Shown here piece by piece: positions 35,501 through 46,129 of a stretch of 64,000 nt of DNA. Origin of the DNA: Hordeum vulgare subsp. vulgare (lineage: Eukaryota; Streptophyta; Magnoliopsida; Poales; Poaceae); assembly GCF_904849725.1 (NCBI RefSeq), contig NC_058518.1, forward strand, positions 216,764,741 through 216,828,740, read 5' to 3'. Below the pieces are notes generated by a model. The model was not told the origin of the DNA and did no database searches. It saw only the letters and a program-made list of their open reading frames with translations. Position 1 is the first letter of the stretch. Every line of letters starts with the position of its first letter. The translations under genes were made by a program, and so were the position numbers.

Positions 35501-35564
35501 CATACTGATCCAGGGATGGCACAAATACACAGAGGCTTGACTCGTTTTGAGTCGGGTCGCTACA
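32557..35564 (+). mobile_element. Element F: 3.0 kb solo LTR with target duplication GTCGT
   Basis: Starts TGTAACATCCC and ends GGGTCGCTACA, flanked by GTCGT at 32552-32556 and 35565-35569. It holds no PBS, polypurine tract or coding domain, so a solo LTR from an unidentified (possibly Gypsy) family with unusually long LTRs. A GC-rich island at 33040-33570 includes a TATA box (CTATAAAAG, 33284-33292) and a GTGAGT donor near 33568; AT-rich sequence follows. ORFs in the island (33202-33570, 33088-33351) are proline- or arginine-rich by composition and not credible genes. Confidence 0.85.
33284..33292 (+). promoter_or_regulatory. TATA box in solo LTR F
   Basis: CTATAAAAG in a GC-rich stretch, followed about 275 bp later by CCTCCT|GTGAGT, a good splice donor. 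This suggests the parent element made a spliced leader. Confidence 0.5.
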
Positions 35565-36444
35565 GTCGTCCCCAACAATGATGAAATTCAAGCGGGTGCA
35601 CCTGCGGAAAATGCCCCAGATCAAATCCCTCAACCCAACCAAAGTCTTCAACCAACACATCTGAGGATTGCAAATGAAGTAGAATTTGACAAAATCCTCG
35701 ATGACATCAATGCGCCAGGTCCTCTCACTCGCTCAAAAGCTTCACATTTAGTTAACTTTTGTGCACACTCCTCCTTTGTGTCTATCATAAAACCCTCCAA
35801 AGTTGCTCAAGCCTTCATGGAACCTGAGTGGATTCAAGCCATGCAAGATGAACTTCTTTAGTTCAAGCTAAATGATGTATGGGAACTCGTCAAAAGACCC
35901 GATCCTCGCAAGCACAATATCATCGACACCAAGTGGATCTACCAAAACAAGCAAGATGAGGATGGTCAGGTTGTGAGAAGCAAGACACGACTTGTAGCCC
36001 AAGGCTACACACAGGTTGAAGGAATTGACTTTGATGAAACTTTTGCACCTATAGCTAGACTTGAAGCTATACGTATATTGCTTGCTTATGCTAACCATCA
36101 CAAAGTACTCTCTATCAAATGGATGTGAAAAGTGAATTCCTCAATGGTAAGCTTGAGGAAGAAGTATATGTTGCTCAGCCCCCAGGTTTTGAAGACCCGA
36201 AGCATCCTAACAAACTCTTTAGACTAAAAAAGGCACTCTATGGCCTCAAGCAAGCCCCTCGGGCGTGGTATGACACATTGAAGGAATTCCTCATGAAGAA
36301 AGGCTTCAAACCCTGTTCATTTGATCCTACTCTTTTCACAAAATCCTATGACAATGAATTATTTGTGTGCCAAATATATGTCGACGACATTATCTTTGAT
36401 TGTTCTGACAAACGTTATAGTGATGAATTTTCCTACATGATGGG
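35565..36444 (+). pseudogene. pol: Element A reverse transcriptase, 5' part
   Basis: RVT_2 domain: EWIQAMQDELL then TAG (35859), [22 protein letters not shown], a one-base shift near 36115, [26 protein letters not shown] and YVDDIIF near 36377. It breaks at ATGGG 36440-36444, the target duplication of composite G, and continues at 56174. Confidence 0.87.
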
Positions 36445-38063
36445 TGCTACTGCAACAAAAGACCTTCCAACGGCGCCAGAAATAGTCGTGTCGACAGCAC
36501 CAGGAATCCTTCTGCTACGGCTACGCCTTAAGGGACTTCCTAGGCAAGTATGCAAAAGATTTCCCCCGTGGCCTTGGAGCCTTGCGTTGGTGTTCCCTCG
36601 AAGCGGAAAGGGTAATGTAGCGTAGCGGTGGTAAGTATTTCCCTCAGTTTGAGAACCAAGGTATCAATCCAGTGGAGGAGTATCTCAAGATCCTGCACAA
36701 ACACAAAAGCTTGCTCCCAACGCTATGAAGGGGTTGTCAATCCCTTATAGATTGTTTGCCAAGTGAGAACTGAAAGCAACAAAGTAACAAAGCAAGGTAA
36801 AAGATGAGGTGTAAACGATGGATGTGAATAGACCCGGGGGCCGTAGTGTTTACTAGTGGCTTCTCTCATGAAGGCAAGTAGACGGTGGGTGAACAAATTA
36901 CTGTTGAGCAATTGATAGAACCGTGCAAAGTCGTGACGATATCTATGCAATGATTATTTCTATAGGCATCACGTCCAAAACAAGTAGACCGATACTGTCT
37001 GCATCTACTACTATTACTCCACACGTCGACCACTATCCAACATGCATCTAGTGTATTAAGTCCATAAGAACAGAGTAACGCCTTAAGCAAGATGACATGA
37101 TGTAGAGGGATAATCTCAAACCAATCATAAAAACCCCATCTTTTTACCCTTGATGGCAACTACTTGATGTGGGCCTTGCTGCCCCTACTGGCACTCGGAA
37201 AGGTCACCACATGGCAGAACCCAAAACCAAGCACTTCTCCCATTGCAAGAATCGTAGATCTAGTTGGCCAAACAAAACCCAAGACTCAGAGAGACTTACA
37301 AGGATATCAAATCATGCACATAATAAATCAACAAAGACTCAAATATATATCATAGATAATCTGATCACAAATCCACAATTCATCGGATCTCGACAAACAC
37401 ACCGCTAAAGAAGATTACATCAGATAGATCTCCATGAAGATCATAGAGAACTTTGTATTGAAGATCCAAGAGAGAGAAGAAGCCATCTAGCTACTAACTA
37501 CGGACCCGTAGGTCTGAAGTGAACTACTCACGAGTCATTGGAGGGGCGATGATGATGATGAAGAAGCCCTCCAACTCCAAAGTCCCCTCCGGCAGGATGT
37601 CGTGAAGGGTCTCCAGATGAGATCTCGCGGAAACGGAAGCTTGCGGCGGCGAAAAAGTATTTTCGAGGCTCCCCTGATTTTTTGCGGAATATTTGGGAAT
37701 TTATAGGCCAAAGACCTAGGCCACGGGGCGACCAGGGAGGCCACAAGCCTGCCCACCGCCGCCTCCCCCTAGTGGCGGAGTGGGGGCTTGTGGGCTCTCT
37801 GGAGCCCACCTGGCCTAGCCCAAAGGCCCCGTGATCTTCTTCCGTTCGGGAAAAAAAAATTTCGGGGTTTTTCTTCCGTTTGGACTCCGTTCCAAAATCA
37901 GATCTGAAAAGAGTCAAAAACACAGAAAAAACAGGAACTCGCACTTGGCACTGAATTAATATGTTAGTCCCAAAATATATATAAAAGGTACATAAAACAA
38001 CCAAAGAAGACAAGATAACAACGTGAAACCATAAAAAATTATAGATACGTTTGAGACGTATCA
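36445..38063 (-). repeat. LTR X of composite G (3' LTR)
   Basis: 1619 bp. Minus strand starts TGATACGTCTCAAACG and ends TTGTTGCAGTAGCA. The minus-strand purine tract AAGCATGGGGATGC lies at 38065-38078. A GAT microsatellite is near 37548. Its last 40 bp resemble the end of LTR Y1; the rest does not. Confidence 0.82.
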
Positions 38064-40685
38064 AGCATCCCCATGCTTAACTCCTGCTCGTCCTCGAGTA
38101 GGGAAGTGATAAGAATGAATTTTTGATGCTTTCATGCTACCTAGCATAGGTGTCCTTTGTAATTACTCTTATGTGACGTGAATGTTCAGATCCATTAGAT
38201 TCAAAACAATAGTTTTCTATTGACGTGGAAACAATAATAATTCAAGCAAACTAGCAAAGTAATCATGAACTTTCAAAATAACAAGGCCAAAAGAAAGTTA
38301 TCCCTACAAAAGCATATAGTCTGGCTATGCTCTATCATCATTGCACAACGAATTTAAATCATGCACAACCCCGGTATTGGCCAAGTAATTGTTTCACACC
38401 TTTACTTTCTCAAACCTTTTCAACTCTCATGCAATACATGAGCGTGAGCCATGGTTATAGAACTATAGATGGTGTGGAATGTAGTGGAGGTTGCAAGACA
38501 AAATGGAGAAGATAGTCACATTAACTAGGCATATCAATGAGCTGTGGAGATGCTCATCAATATATATCAATGGAATGAGTAGGGATTGCCATACAAATGA
38601 TGCACTAGAGCTACGAGCATGTGAAAGCTCTTAAAGAAAACTAGTGGGTGTGCATCCAACTTGCTTGCTCACGAAGACCTAAGGCAATTTTGAGGAAGCC
38701 TATCATTGGAATATACAAGCCAAGTTATATGATGAAAATTTCCCACTAGTTATATGGTGGTGACAAAACGAGAGACTCTCAATCATGAAGATCATGGTGC
38801 TTAATATGCACAAGTGTGGAAAAGTGGTAGCATTGTCCCTTCTCTATTTTTCTCTCATTTTCTTGGTGGGCTCTTTGGCCTCTCTTTTTTGGTGGGCTTC
38901 TTTGGCCTCTTTTATTTCCTCACATGGGACAATTCTCCATTAATGATGATAATCACACTTTCAACTCAAAACATAGAGCAACTATGAATCTATATGGAAT
39001 GCCTTCGGTAGTGTACCGTGGCAATGATCTAGCATGGCATAGACATTAATGGAAACATCATGCTAGCTATCTTACGATCGTGCAAAGGAAAAGTAGACGT
39101 GGTGGCACATGTCATGGTGGTAGTTGCATGGAAATATATCTTGGAATGACTTTGAAAAAGCCATAATAGGTAGGTATGGTGGCTGTTTTGAGGGAGGCTA
39201 ATGGTGGGTTTTGTGCACCGGTGAAAGTTGCACGGCACTAAGAAGATAGTGATGGTGGAAGGTGAAAGTGCATCTAAACCATGGACTCAACATTAGTCAT
39301 GAAGAACTCATATACTTGTTGCAAAAGTTTTATTAGTAATCGAAACAAAGCATTCAACGCATACTCTAGGGGAAGGGTTGGTAGGTATAAACCATCGCGT
39401 GATCCCGACCGCCACGCAAAGGATGACAATCAATATACTAATCATGCTCAGATTTGATCACATAGCGGTTCACCATACGTGCATGCTACGGGAATCACTA
39501 ACTTCAACACAAGTATTTCTAGATCCACAACACCTTACTAGCATGACTTCAATATTACCATAACCACAACTCAAAACTAATTGAGATGAATCAAACTTCT
39601 CTAACTATTCAATGCACATGAAGGTGGAAGTTTTCGTATCCCTTCGGATAACTACCCCTTTTGAGACTACTTTCAAAGCATAGATCAACTACCAAGCCAC
39701 GCACCGCTGTTCTCTAAAAGATATAAGTGAAGCACATAGAGCAAAAGTATCTAGCTCAAAAGATATAAGTGAAGCACATGTGAGCTGAATTGTCTACCAA
39801 AGGATATAAGTGAAGCTCGACAAAATCATGGTGTGTGCATGTCTCTCTCTCTAGGTGTGCAGCAAGGATGATTGTGACACAACAAAAATAAAAGAATCCT
39901 ACGATACAAGACGCTCCAAGCAAAAACGCATAACATGTGGTGAATAAAAATATAGCCCCAAGTAACATTACCGATGGATTGAAGACGAGAGAGGGGATGC
40001 CTTCCCAGGGCATCCCCAAGCTTAGGCTTTTACGACATCCTTGAATCTCTTGGGGTGCCTTGGGCATCCCCAAGCTTGAGCTCTTGCCACTCTTTATCTC
40101 TTTGTCCATAAGAACTTCACCCAAAACTTGAAAACTTCACAACACGAAACTTAAACAGAAACTCGTGATAACATTAGTACAAGAAAGCAAACCTACACTT
40201 CCTTAGGTACTGTAGAAAACTTAAATTCTACTTGCGCTGATGTTGGGTTACTGTACTTTCAATCTTCCATGGCTAATACCCCCCGATACTATCCATAGTT
40301 TCATCAAAATAAGCAACCAACACATCAAAAACAGAATCTGTTAACAGCAGACCCGTCCGTAGCAATCTTTATATTTCGTATACCTCTGGTACTTAAAAAA
40401 TTCTTAAACATTACTACAGTCTGAAGAATGTGTGTAGCAATCAGCGGCAGAAAGAATCAACTCAAAAGCTCTTATAGAACAAAAATGAAAATTCATTTCG
40501 TGAGCAGAAAGTTTCTGTCTTTTCCAGCATGACCAAACGATCATCCCCAAGACAAATCATAACGGTTTTGCTTGGCACAAACGCAAAAAGAAAGACAAAA
40601 CAGAAAGAAAAAAGATAGATTCGTTGGGTTGCCTCCCAACAAGCGATTTTGTTTAACGCCCTTAGCTAGGTGAAAGGTGATGAAA
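38064..40685 (-). other. Non-coding tail of the second G unit, duplication copy 1
   Basis: No coding domain. It has purine/pyrimidine-rich stretches and a direct repeat of GGGCATCCCCAAGCTT (near 40017 and 40058). ORFs of 60-120 codons here are AT-biased chance frames that recur in copy 2. Confidence 0.7.
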
Positions 40686-41279
40686 TCATGTATAGTCGTC
40701 TTTGGTGCTCAAAGCATAGGTAGCCCTCATCATAGATTCATAAGGCAATCTTACTTTCTTTCTAGGAAATCGCTCCATGCCCTTCTTTAAAGGAAATTGA
40801 AATCTAATATTCCCTTCCTTCATATCGATGATAGCACCAATAGTCCTTAGGAAAGGTCTACCAAGAATAATGGGACATGAAGGATTGCAATCTATGTCAA
40901 GTACAATGAAATCCACGGGTACATAGTTCTTATTTGCAACAATAAGAACATCATCGATCCTCCCCATGGGTTTCTTGACAGTAGAATCCGCAAGATGCAA
41001 ATTAAGAGAATACTCTTCAATCTCATGAAAACCAAGAATATCACATAAAGACTTTGGAATCGCGGAAACACTAGCACCCAAATCACACAAAGCATTGCAC
41101 TCATAGTTTTTGATCTTGATTTTGATAGTAGGTTCCCACTCATCATGAAGTTTTCTAGGTATAAATACTTCTAGTTCGAGCTTCTCTTGAAGAGATTTCA
41201 TCATAGCATCTACGATATGCGCGGTAAAGGCTTTACTTTGGCGATAAGCATGTGGAGAGTTTGCAATGGATGGCATCAA
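40686..41279 (-). pseudogene. pol: Second G unit protease, truncated duplicate
   Basis: 197 codons with the aspartic protease region CDLGASVSAIPKSL and ILGRPFL. It lacks the upstream half present at 44430-44786 because the duplication boundary cuts it. Almost identical to the copy at 43836-44430. Confidence 0.8.
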
Positions 41280-41292
41280 AGAAATGCATTCA

Positions 41293-41345
41293 TTTAGGGT
41301 TTAGGGTTTAGGGTTTAGGGTTTTGGGGTTTAGGGTTTTCTATTG
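41293..41345 (+). repeat. Interstitial telomere repeat filler at a duplication junction
   Basis: Four exact TTTAGGG units (41293-41320), then TTTTGGGG, another TTTAGGG and TTTTCTATTG, which copies a nearby decamer (38214-38223). TTTAGGG is the plant telomere repeat. It lies exactly between the two duplicated copies. Confidence 0.92.
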
Positions 41346-43835
41346 TTAGATTCAAAACAATAGTTTTCTATTGACATGGAAACAATAATAATTCAAGCAA
41401 ACTAGCAAAGTAATCATGAACTTTCAAAATTACAAGGCCAAAAGAAAGTTATCCCTACAAAAGCATATAGTCTGGCTATGCTCTATCATCATTGCACAAC
41501 GAATTTAAATCATGCACAACCCCGGTATTGGCCAAGTAATTGTTTCACACCTTTACTTTCTCAAACCTTTTCAACTCTCATGCAATACATGAGCGTGAGC
41601 CATGGTTATAGAACTATAGATGGTGTGGAATGTAGTGGAGGTTGCAAGACAAAAAGGAGAAGATAGTCACATTAACTAGGCATATCAATGAGCTGTGGAG
41701 ATGCTCATCAATATATATCAATGGAATGAGTAGGGATTGCCATACAAATGATGCACTAGAGCTACGAGCATGTGAACGCTCTTAAAGAAAACTAGTGGGT
41801 GTGCATCCAACTTGCTTGCTCACGAAGACCTAAGGCAATTTTGAGGAAGCCTATCATTGGAATATACAAGCCAAGTTATATGATGAAAATTTCCCACTAG
41901 TTATATGGTGGTGACAAAACGAGAGACTCTCAATCATGAAGATCATGGTGCTTAATATGCACAAGTGTGGAAAAGTGGTAGCATTGTCCCTTCTCTATTT
42001 TTCTCTCATTTTTTTGGTGGGCTCTTTGGCCTCTCTTTTTTGGTGGGCTTCTTTGGCCTCTTTTATTTCCTCACATGGGACAATTCTCCATTAATGATGA
42101 TCATCACACTTTCAACTCAAAACATAGAGCAAGTATGAATCTATATGGAATGCCTTCGGTAGTGTACCGTGGCAATGATCTAGCATGGCATAGACATTAA
42201 TGGAAACATCATGCTAGCTATCTTACGTTCGTGCAAAGGAAAAGTAGACGTGGTGGCACATGTCATGGTGGTAGTTGCATGGAAATATATCTCGGAATGA
42301 CTTTGAAAAAGCCCTAATAGGTAGGTATGGTGGCTGTTTTGAGGGAGGCTAATGGTGGGTTTTGTGCACCGGTGAAAGTTGCACGGCACTAAGAAGATAG
42401 TGATGGTGGAAGGTGAAAGTGCATCTAAACCATGGACTCAACATTAGTCATGAAGAACTCATATACTTGTTGCAAAAGTTTTATTAGTAATCGAAACAAA
42501 GCATTCAACGCATACTCTAGGGGAAGGGTTGGTAGGTATAAACCATCGCGTGATCCCGACCGCCACGCAAAGGATGACAATCAATATACTAATCATGCTC
42601 AGATTTGATCACATAGCGGTTCACCATACGTGCATGCTACGGGAATCACTAACTTCAACACAAGTATTTCTAGATCCACAACACCTTACTAGCATGACTT
42701 CAATATTACCATAACCACAACTCAAAACTAATTGAGATGAATCAAACTTCTCTAACTATTCAATGCACATGAAGGTGGAAGTTTTCGTATCCCTTCGGAT
42801 AACTACCCCTTTTGAGACTACTTTCAAAGCATAGATCAACTACCAAGCCACGCACCGCTGTGCTCTAAAAGATATAAGTGAAGCACATAGAGCAAAAGTA
42901 TCTAGCTCAAAAGATATAAGTGAAGCACATGTGAGCTGAATTGTCTACCAAAGGATATAAGTGAAGCTCGACAAAATCACGGTGTGTGCATGTCTCTCTC
43001 TCTAGGTGTGCAGAAAGGATGATTGTGACACAACAAAAATAAAAGAATCCTATGATACAAGACGCTCCAAGCAAAAACGCATAACATGTGGTGAATAAAA
43101 ATATAGCCCCAAGTAACATTACCGATGGATTGAAGACGAGAGAGGGGATGCCTTCCCAGGGCATCCCCAAGCTTAGGCTTTTACGACATCCTTGAATCTC
43201 TTGGGGTGCCTTGGGCATCCCCAAGCTTGAGCTCTTGCCACTCTTTATCTCTTTGTCCATAAGAACTTCACCCAAAACTTGAAAACTTCACAACACGAAA
43301 CTTAAACAGAAACTCGTGATAACATTAGTACAAGAAAGCAAACCTACACTTCCTTAGGTACTGTAGAAAACTTAAATTCTACTTGCGCTGATGTTGGGTT
43401 ACTGTACTTTCAATCTTCCATGGCTAATACCCCCGATACTATCCATAGTTTCATCAAAATAAGCAACCAACACATCAAAAACAGAATCTGTTAACAGCAG
43501 ACCCGTCCGTAGCAATCTTTATATTTCGTATACCTCTGGTACTTAAAAAATTCTTAAACATTACTACAGTCTGAAGAATGTGTGTAGCAATCAGCGGCAG
43601 AAAGAATCAACTCAAAAGCTCTTATAGAACAAAAATGAAAATTCATTTCGTGAGCAGAAAGTTTCTGTCTTTTCCAGCATGACCAAACGATCATCCCCAA
43701 GACAAATCATAACGGTTTTGCTTGGCACAAACGCAAAAAGAAAGACAAAACAGAAAGAAAAAAGATAGATTCGTTGGGTTGCCTCCCAACAAGCGATTTT
43801 GTTTAACGCCCTTAGCTAGGTGAAAGGTGATGAAA
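41346..43835 (-). other. Non-coding tail of the second G unit, duplication copy 2
   Basis: Same content as 38195-40685; no coding domain seen. Confidence 0.7.
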
Positions 43836-44786
43836 TCATGTATAGTCGTCTTTGGTGCTCAAAGCATAGGTAGCCCTCATCATAGATTCATAAGGCAATC
43901 TTACTTTCTTTCTAGGAAATCGCTCCATGCCCTTCTTTAAAGGAAATTGAAATCTAATATTCCCTTCCTTCATATCGATGATAGCACCAATAGTCCTTAG
44001 GAAAGGTCTACCAAGAATAATGGGACATGAAGGATTGCAATCTATGTCAAGTACAATGAAATCCACGGGTACATAGTTCTTATTTGCAACAATAAGAACA
44101 TCATCGATCCTCCCCATGGGTTTCTTGACAGTAGAATCCGCAAGATGCAAATTAAGAGAATACTCTTCAATCTCATGAAAACCAAGAATATCATATAAAG
44201 ACTTTGGAATCGCGGAAACACTAGCACCCAAATCACATAAAGCATTGCACTCATAGTTTTTGATCTTGATTTTGATAGTAGGTTCCCACTCATCATGAAG
44301 TTTTCTAGGTATAAAGACTTCTAGTTCGAGCTTCTCTTGAAGAGATTTCATCATAGCATCAACGATATGCGCGGTAAAGGCTTTACTTTGGCGATAAGCA
44401 TGTGGAGAGTTTGCAATGGATGGCATCAAAGAAATGCATTCAAACAAGGAGCAATTATCATAATTGAATTCCTTGAAATCCAAAGTGGGAGTTTCATTAC
44501 TACCCAAAATTTTGACTTCTTCTATTCCACTTTCCACACCTTTATCATCAAGATAGGTGGACTCCGAATCATTGGGGCATTTTTCAACCAAAGTGGATTC
44601 ATATCCAGCCCCTCCATAAGTAGGTTTGATATGCGAAAACAAAGATTCAAGAGGAAACACACCAAGCACTTTAAGATCTTCGTGATTTGCATCACTAGAA
44701 CACACCCTTTTAAACCATTCATGTCTAGCGCGAATTTGGGCGGTTCTTTCTTTGCTCTCATTCATGGAGATATGCATAGCTTTCAA
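43836..44786 (-). CDS. pol: Second G unit protease region (Sabrina-like), 316 codons
   Basis: Open frame. An N-terminal linker (about residues 1-150, with acidic and helical stretches) is followed by an aspartic protease: CNALCDLGASVSAIP (catalytic Asp in CDLGA), DDVLIVANKNYVPVDFIVLD and CPIILGRPFLRTIGA. It ends KDDYT-stop without any RT. The ATG at 44786 is internal to the family polyprotein; a stop just upstream separates it from gag, so expression is doubtful. Confidence 0.8.
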   Translation of the reverse strand: MKAMHISMNESKERTAQIRARHEWFKRVCSSDANHEDLKVLGVFPLESLFSHIKPTYGGAGYESTLVEKCPNDSESTYLDDKGVESGIEEVKILGSNETPTLDFKEFNYDNCSLFECISLMPSIANSPHAYRQSKAFTAHIVDAMMKSLQEKLELEVFIPRKLHDEWEPTIKIKIKNYECNALCDLGASVSAIPKSLYDILGFHEIEEYSLNLHLADSTVKKPMGRIDDVLIVANKNYVPVDFIVLDIDCNPSCPIILGRPFLRTIGAIIDMKEGNIRFQFPLKKGMERFPRKKVRLPYESMMRATYALSTKDDYT

Positions 44787-44878
44787 AGTTTAATCCAAGT
44801 TGACCTTGGGAGGAGCGCATCTAACTTTCAAAGCATCAATATCACAAGACATCCTATCAACGCTCTTAGCCAAATCGT

Positions 44879-45911
44879 CTATTTCGAGTATTTTTCCTCT
44901 ATGGACGCATTGAAAATCTTTTGAGAGTTGATGAACTCTTTGATATTACTCTCTAAATTAGAGGGTAATTTGTTGTGATTTCCATAAGTGTTGCCGTAGG
45001 AATTGCCATAATTGTTAGAGGAGTTACTAGGAAAAGGCTTAGGAACATAGTTTCCTCTAAAAGCATTGTTGTTGCCAAAATTGTTCCTACCAACAAAATT
45101 CACGTCCAAACTAGCGTTGCTACTCTCAATCAAAGAAGATAGTGGCATGTCATTAGGATCTACGGTAGCGTTTCTACTAGCAACCAAATTCATCAACTCG
45201 TCCATCTTAGCACTAAGCGAGTTAATCTCTTCTATAGCGTGCACCTTTTTGCTAGCACGCGACCTTTCCGTGTGCCATTGAGAGTAGTTGGTCATGATAT
45301 TGTCTAGGAGTTTTGTAGCATCCCCTAACGTGATTTCCATGAACGTTCCACCTGAGGCGGAGTCCAAGATATTGCGAGAAGCGAAATTCAAGCGAGCGTA
45401 AAAGATTTGTATAATCATCCACAAACTCAAGCCATGAGCGGGACAATTTCTAATCATAAGCTTCATCCTCTCCCAAGATTGTGCAACATGTTCATCATCA
45501 AGTTGCTTGAAATTCATGATATCGTTACGTAAGGAGATGATCTTAGCCAGCAGAAAATACTTGGATATGTAAGCATCTTTGCACTTATCCCAAGAATCGA
45601 TACTATATTTAGGCTAAGAAGAAAACCAAGTTTTTGCGCGATCTCGCAACGAGAAAGGAAAAAAGTTTGAACTTAATCACGTCATTATCCACATCTCTTT
45701 TCTTTTGCATATCACAAAGCTCAATGAATGTATTGAGATTGGATGCGACATCTTCACTAGGAAGGCCAGAGAATTGCTTTTTTATAACAAGATTCAGCAA
45801 AGCTGCGTTGATTTCATACGATTCCGCACTAGTGGCAGGAGCAACCGGAGTACTAATAAAATCATTATTATTAGTGCTCGAGAAGTCGCAAAGTTTGGTG
45901 TTTTCAGACAT
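44879..45911 (-). pseudogene. gag: Second G unit gag
   Basis: Start MSENTKLCDF at 45911. A first frame runs to about 45609, then a frameshift and a TAG after WFSS, then the frame 45517-44879 with a retrotransposon gag domain (AQSWERMKLMIRNCPAHGLS), a coil (INSLSAKMDELMNL) and an Asn/Gly-rich tail. Gag would form particles; matched by the typical Gypsy RDRAKTWF-like run in decayed form. Confidence 0.8.
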
Positions 45912-46097
45912 GATGACTTCAACAAACAAACAAGCACACAAGCAAGCAAGAAAACTGACAAAGGAAAAAGAATACGGCGAAGGCGAAAGGCGAATGAAAA
46001 CGGCAAATGTGAAGTGGGGGAGAGGAAAACGAGAGGCAACTCGCAACAAAAGTAAATGCAAGAGAAGAGTTTGTGAGACCTACTTGGATAGATCTTG

Positions 46098-46129
46098 ATT
46101 TCTCCTCCCCGGCAACGACGCAAGAAAAA
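46098..46129 (-). other. Decayed PBS joined directly to LTR Y2
   Basis: Minus strand TTGCGTCGTTGCCGGGGAGG is a damaged TGGCGCCGTTGCCGGGGA (Asp-tRNA type, as in Athila). The LTR's last 40 bases before it are absent. Confidence 0.7.

Larger units (their letters stand above)
38195..44442 (-). repeat. Tandem duplication of 3.1 kb inside composite G
   Basis: Copy 1 is 38195-41292 and copy 2 is 41346-44442, offset 3150-3151 bp, with roughly 18 differences by eye. Copy 1 ends inside the protease coding region. The joint 41293-41345 is foreign sequence with telomere repeats. Confidence 0.9.

Noticed and set aside
38195..40685. Protein-coding genes of 60-122 codons (for example 39756-40124)
   Set aside because: Identical small frames in both duplicate copies, AT-biased composition, no domain; non-coding tail of a Gypsy unit.
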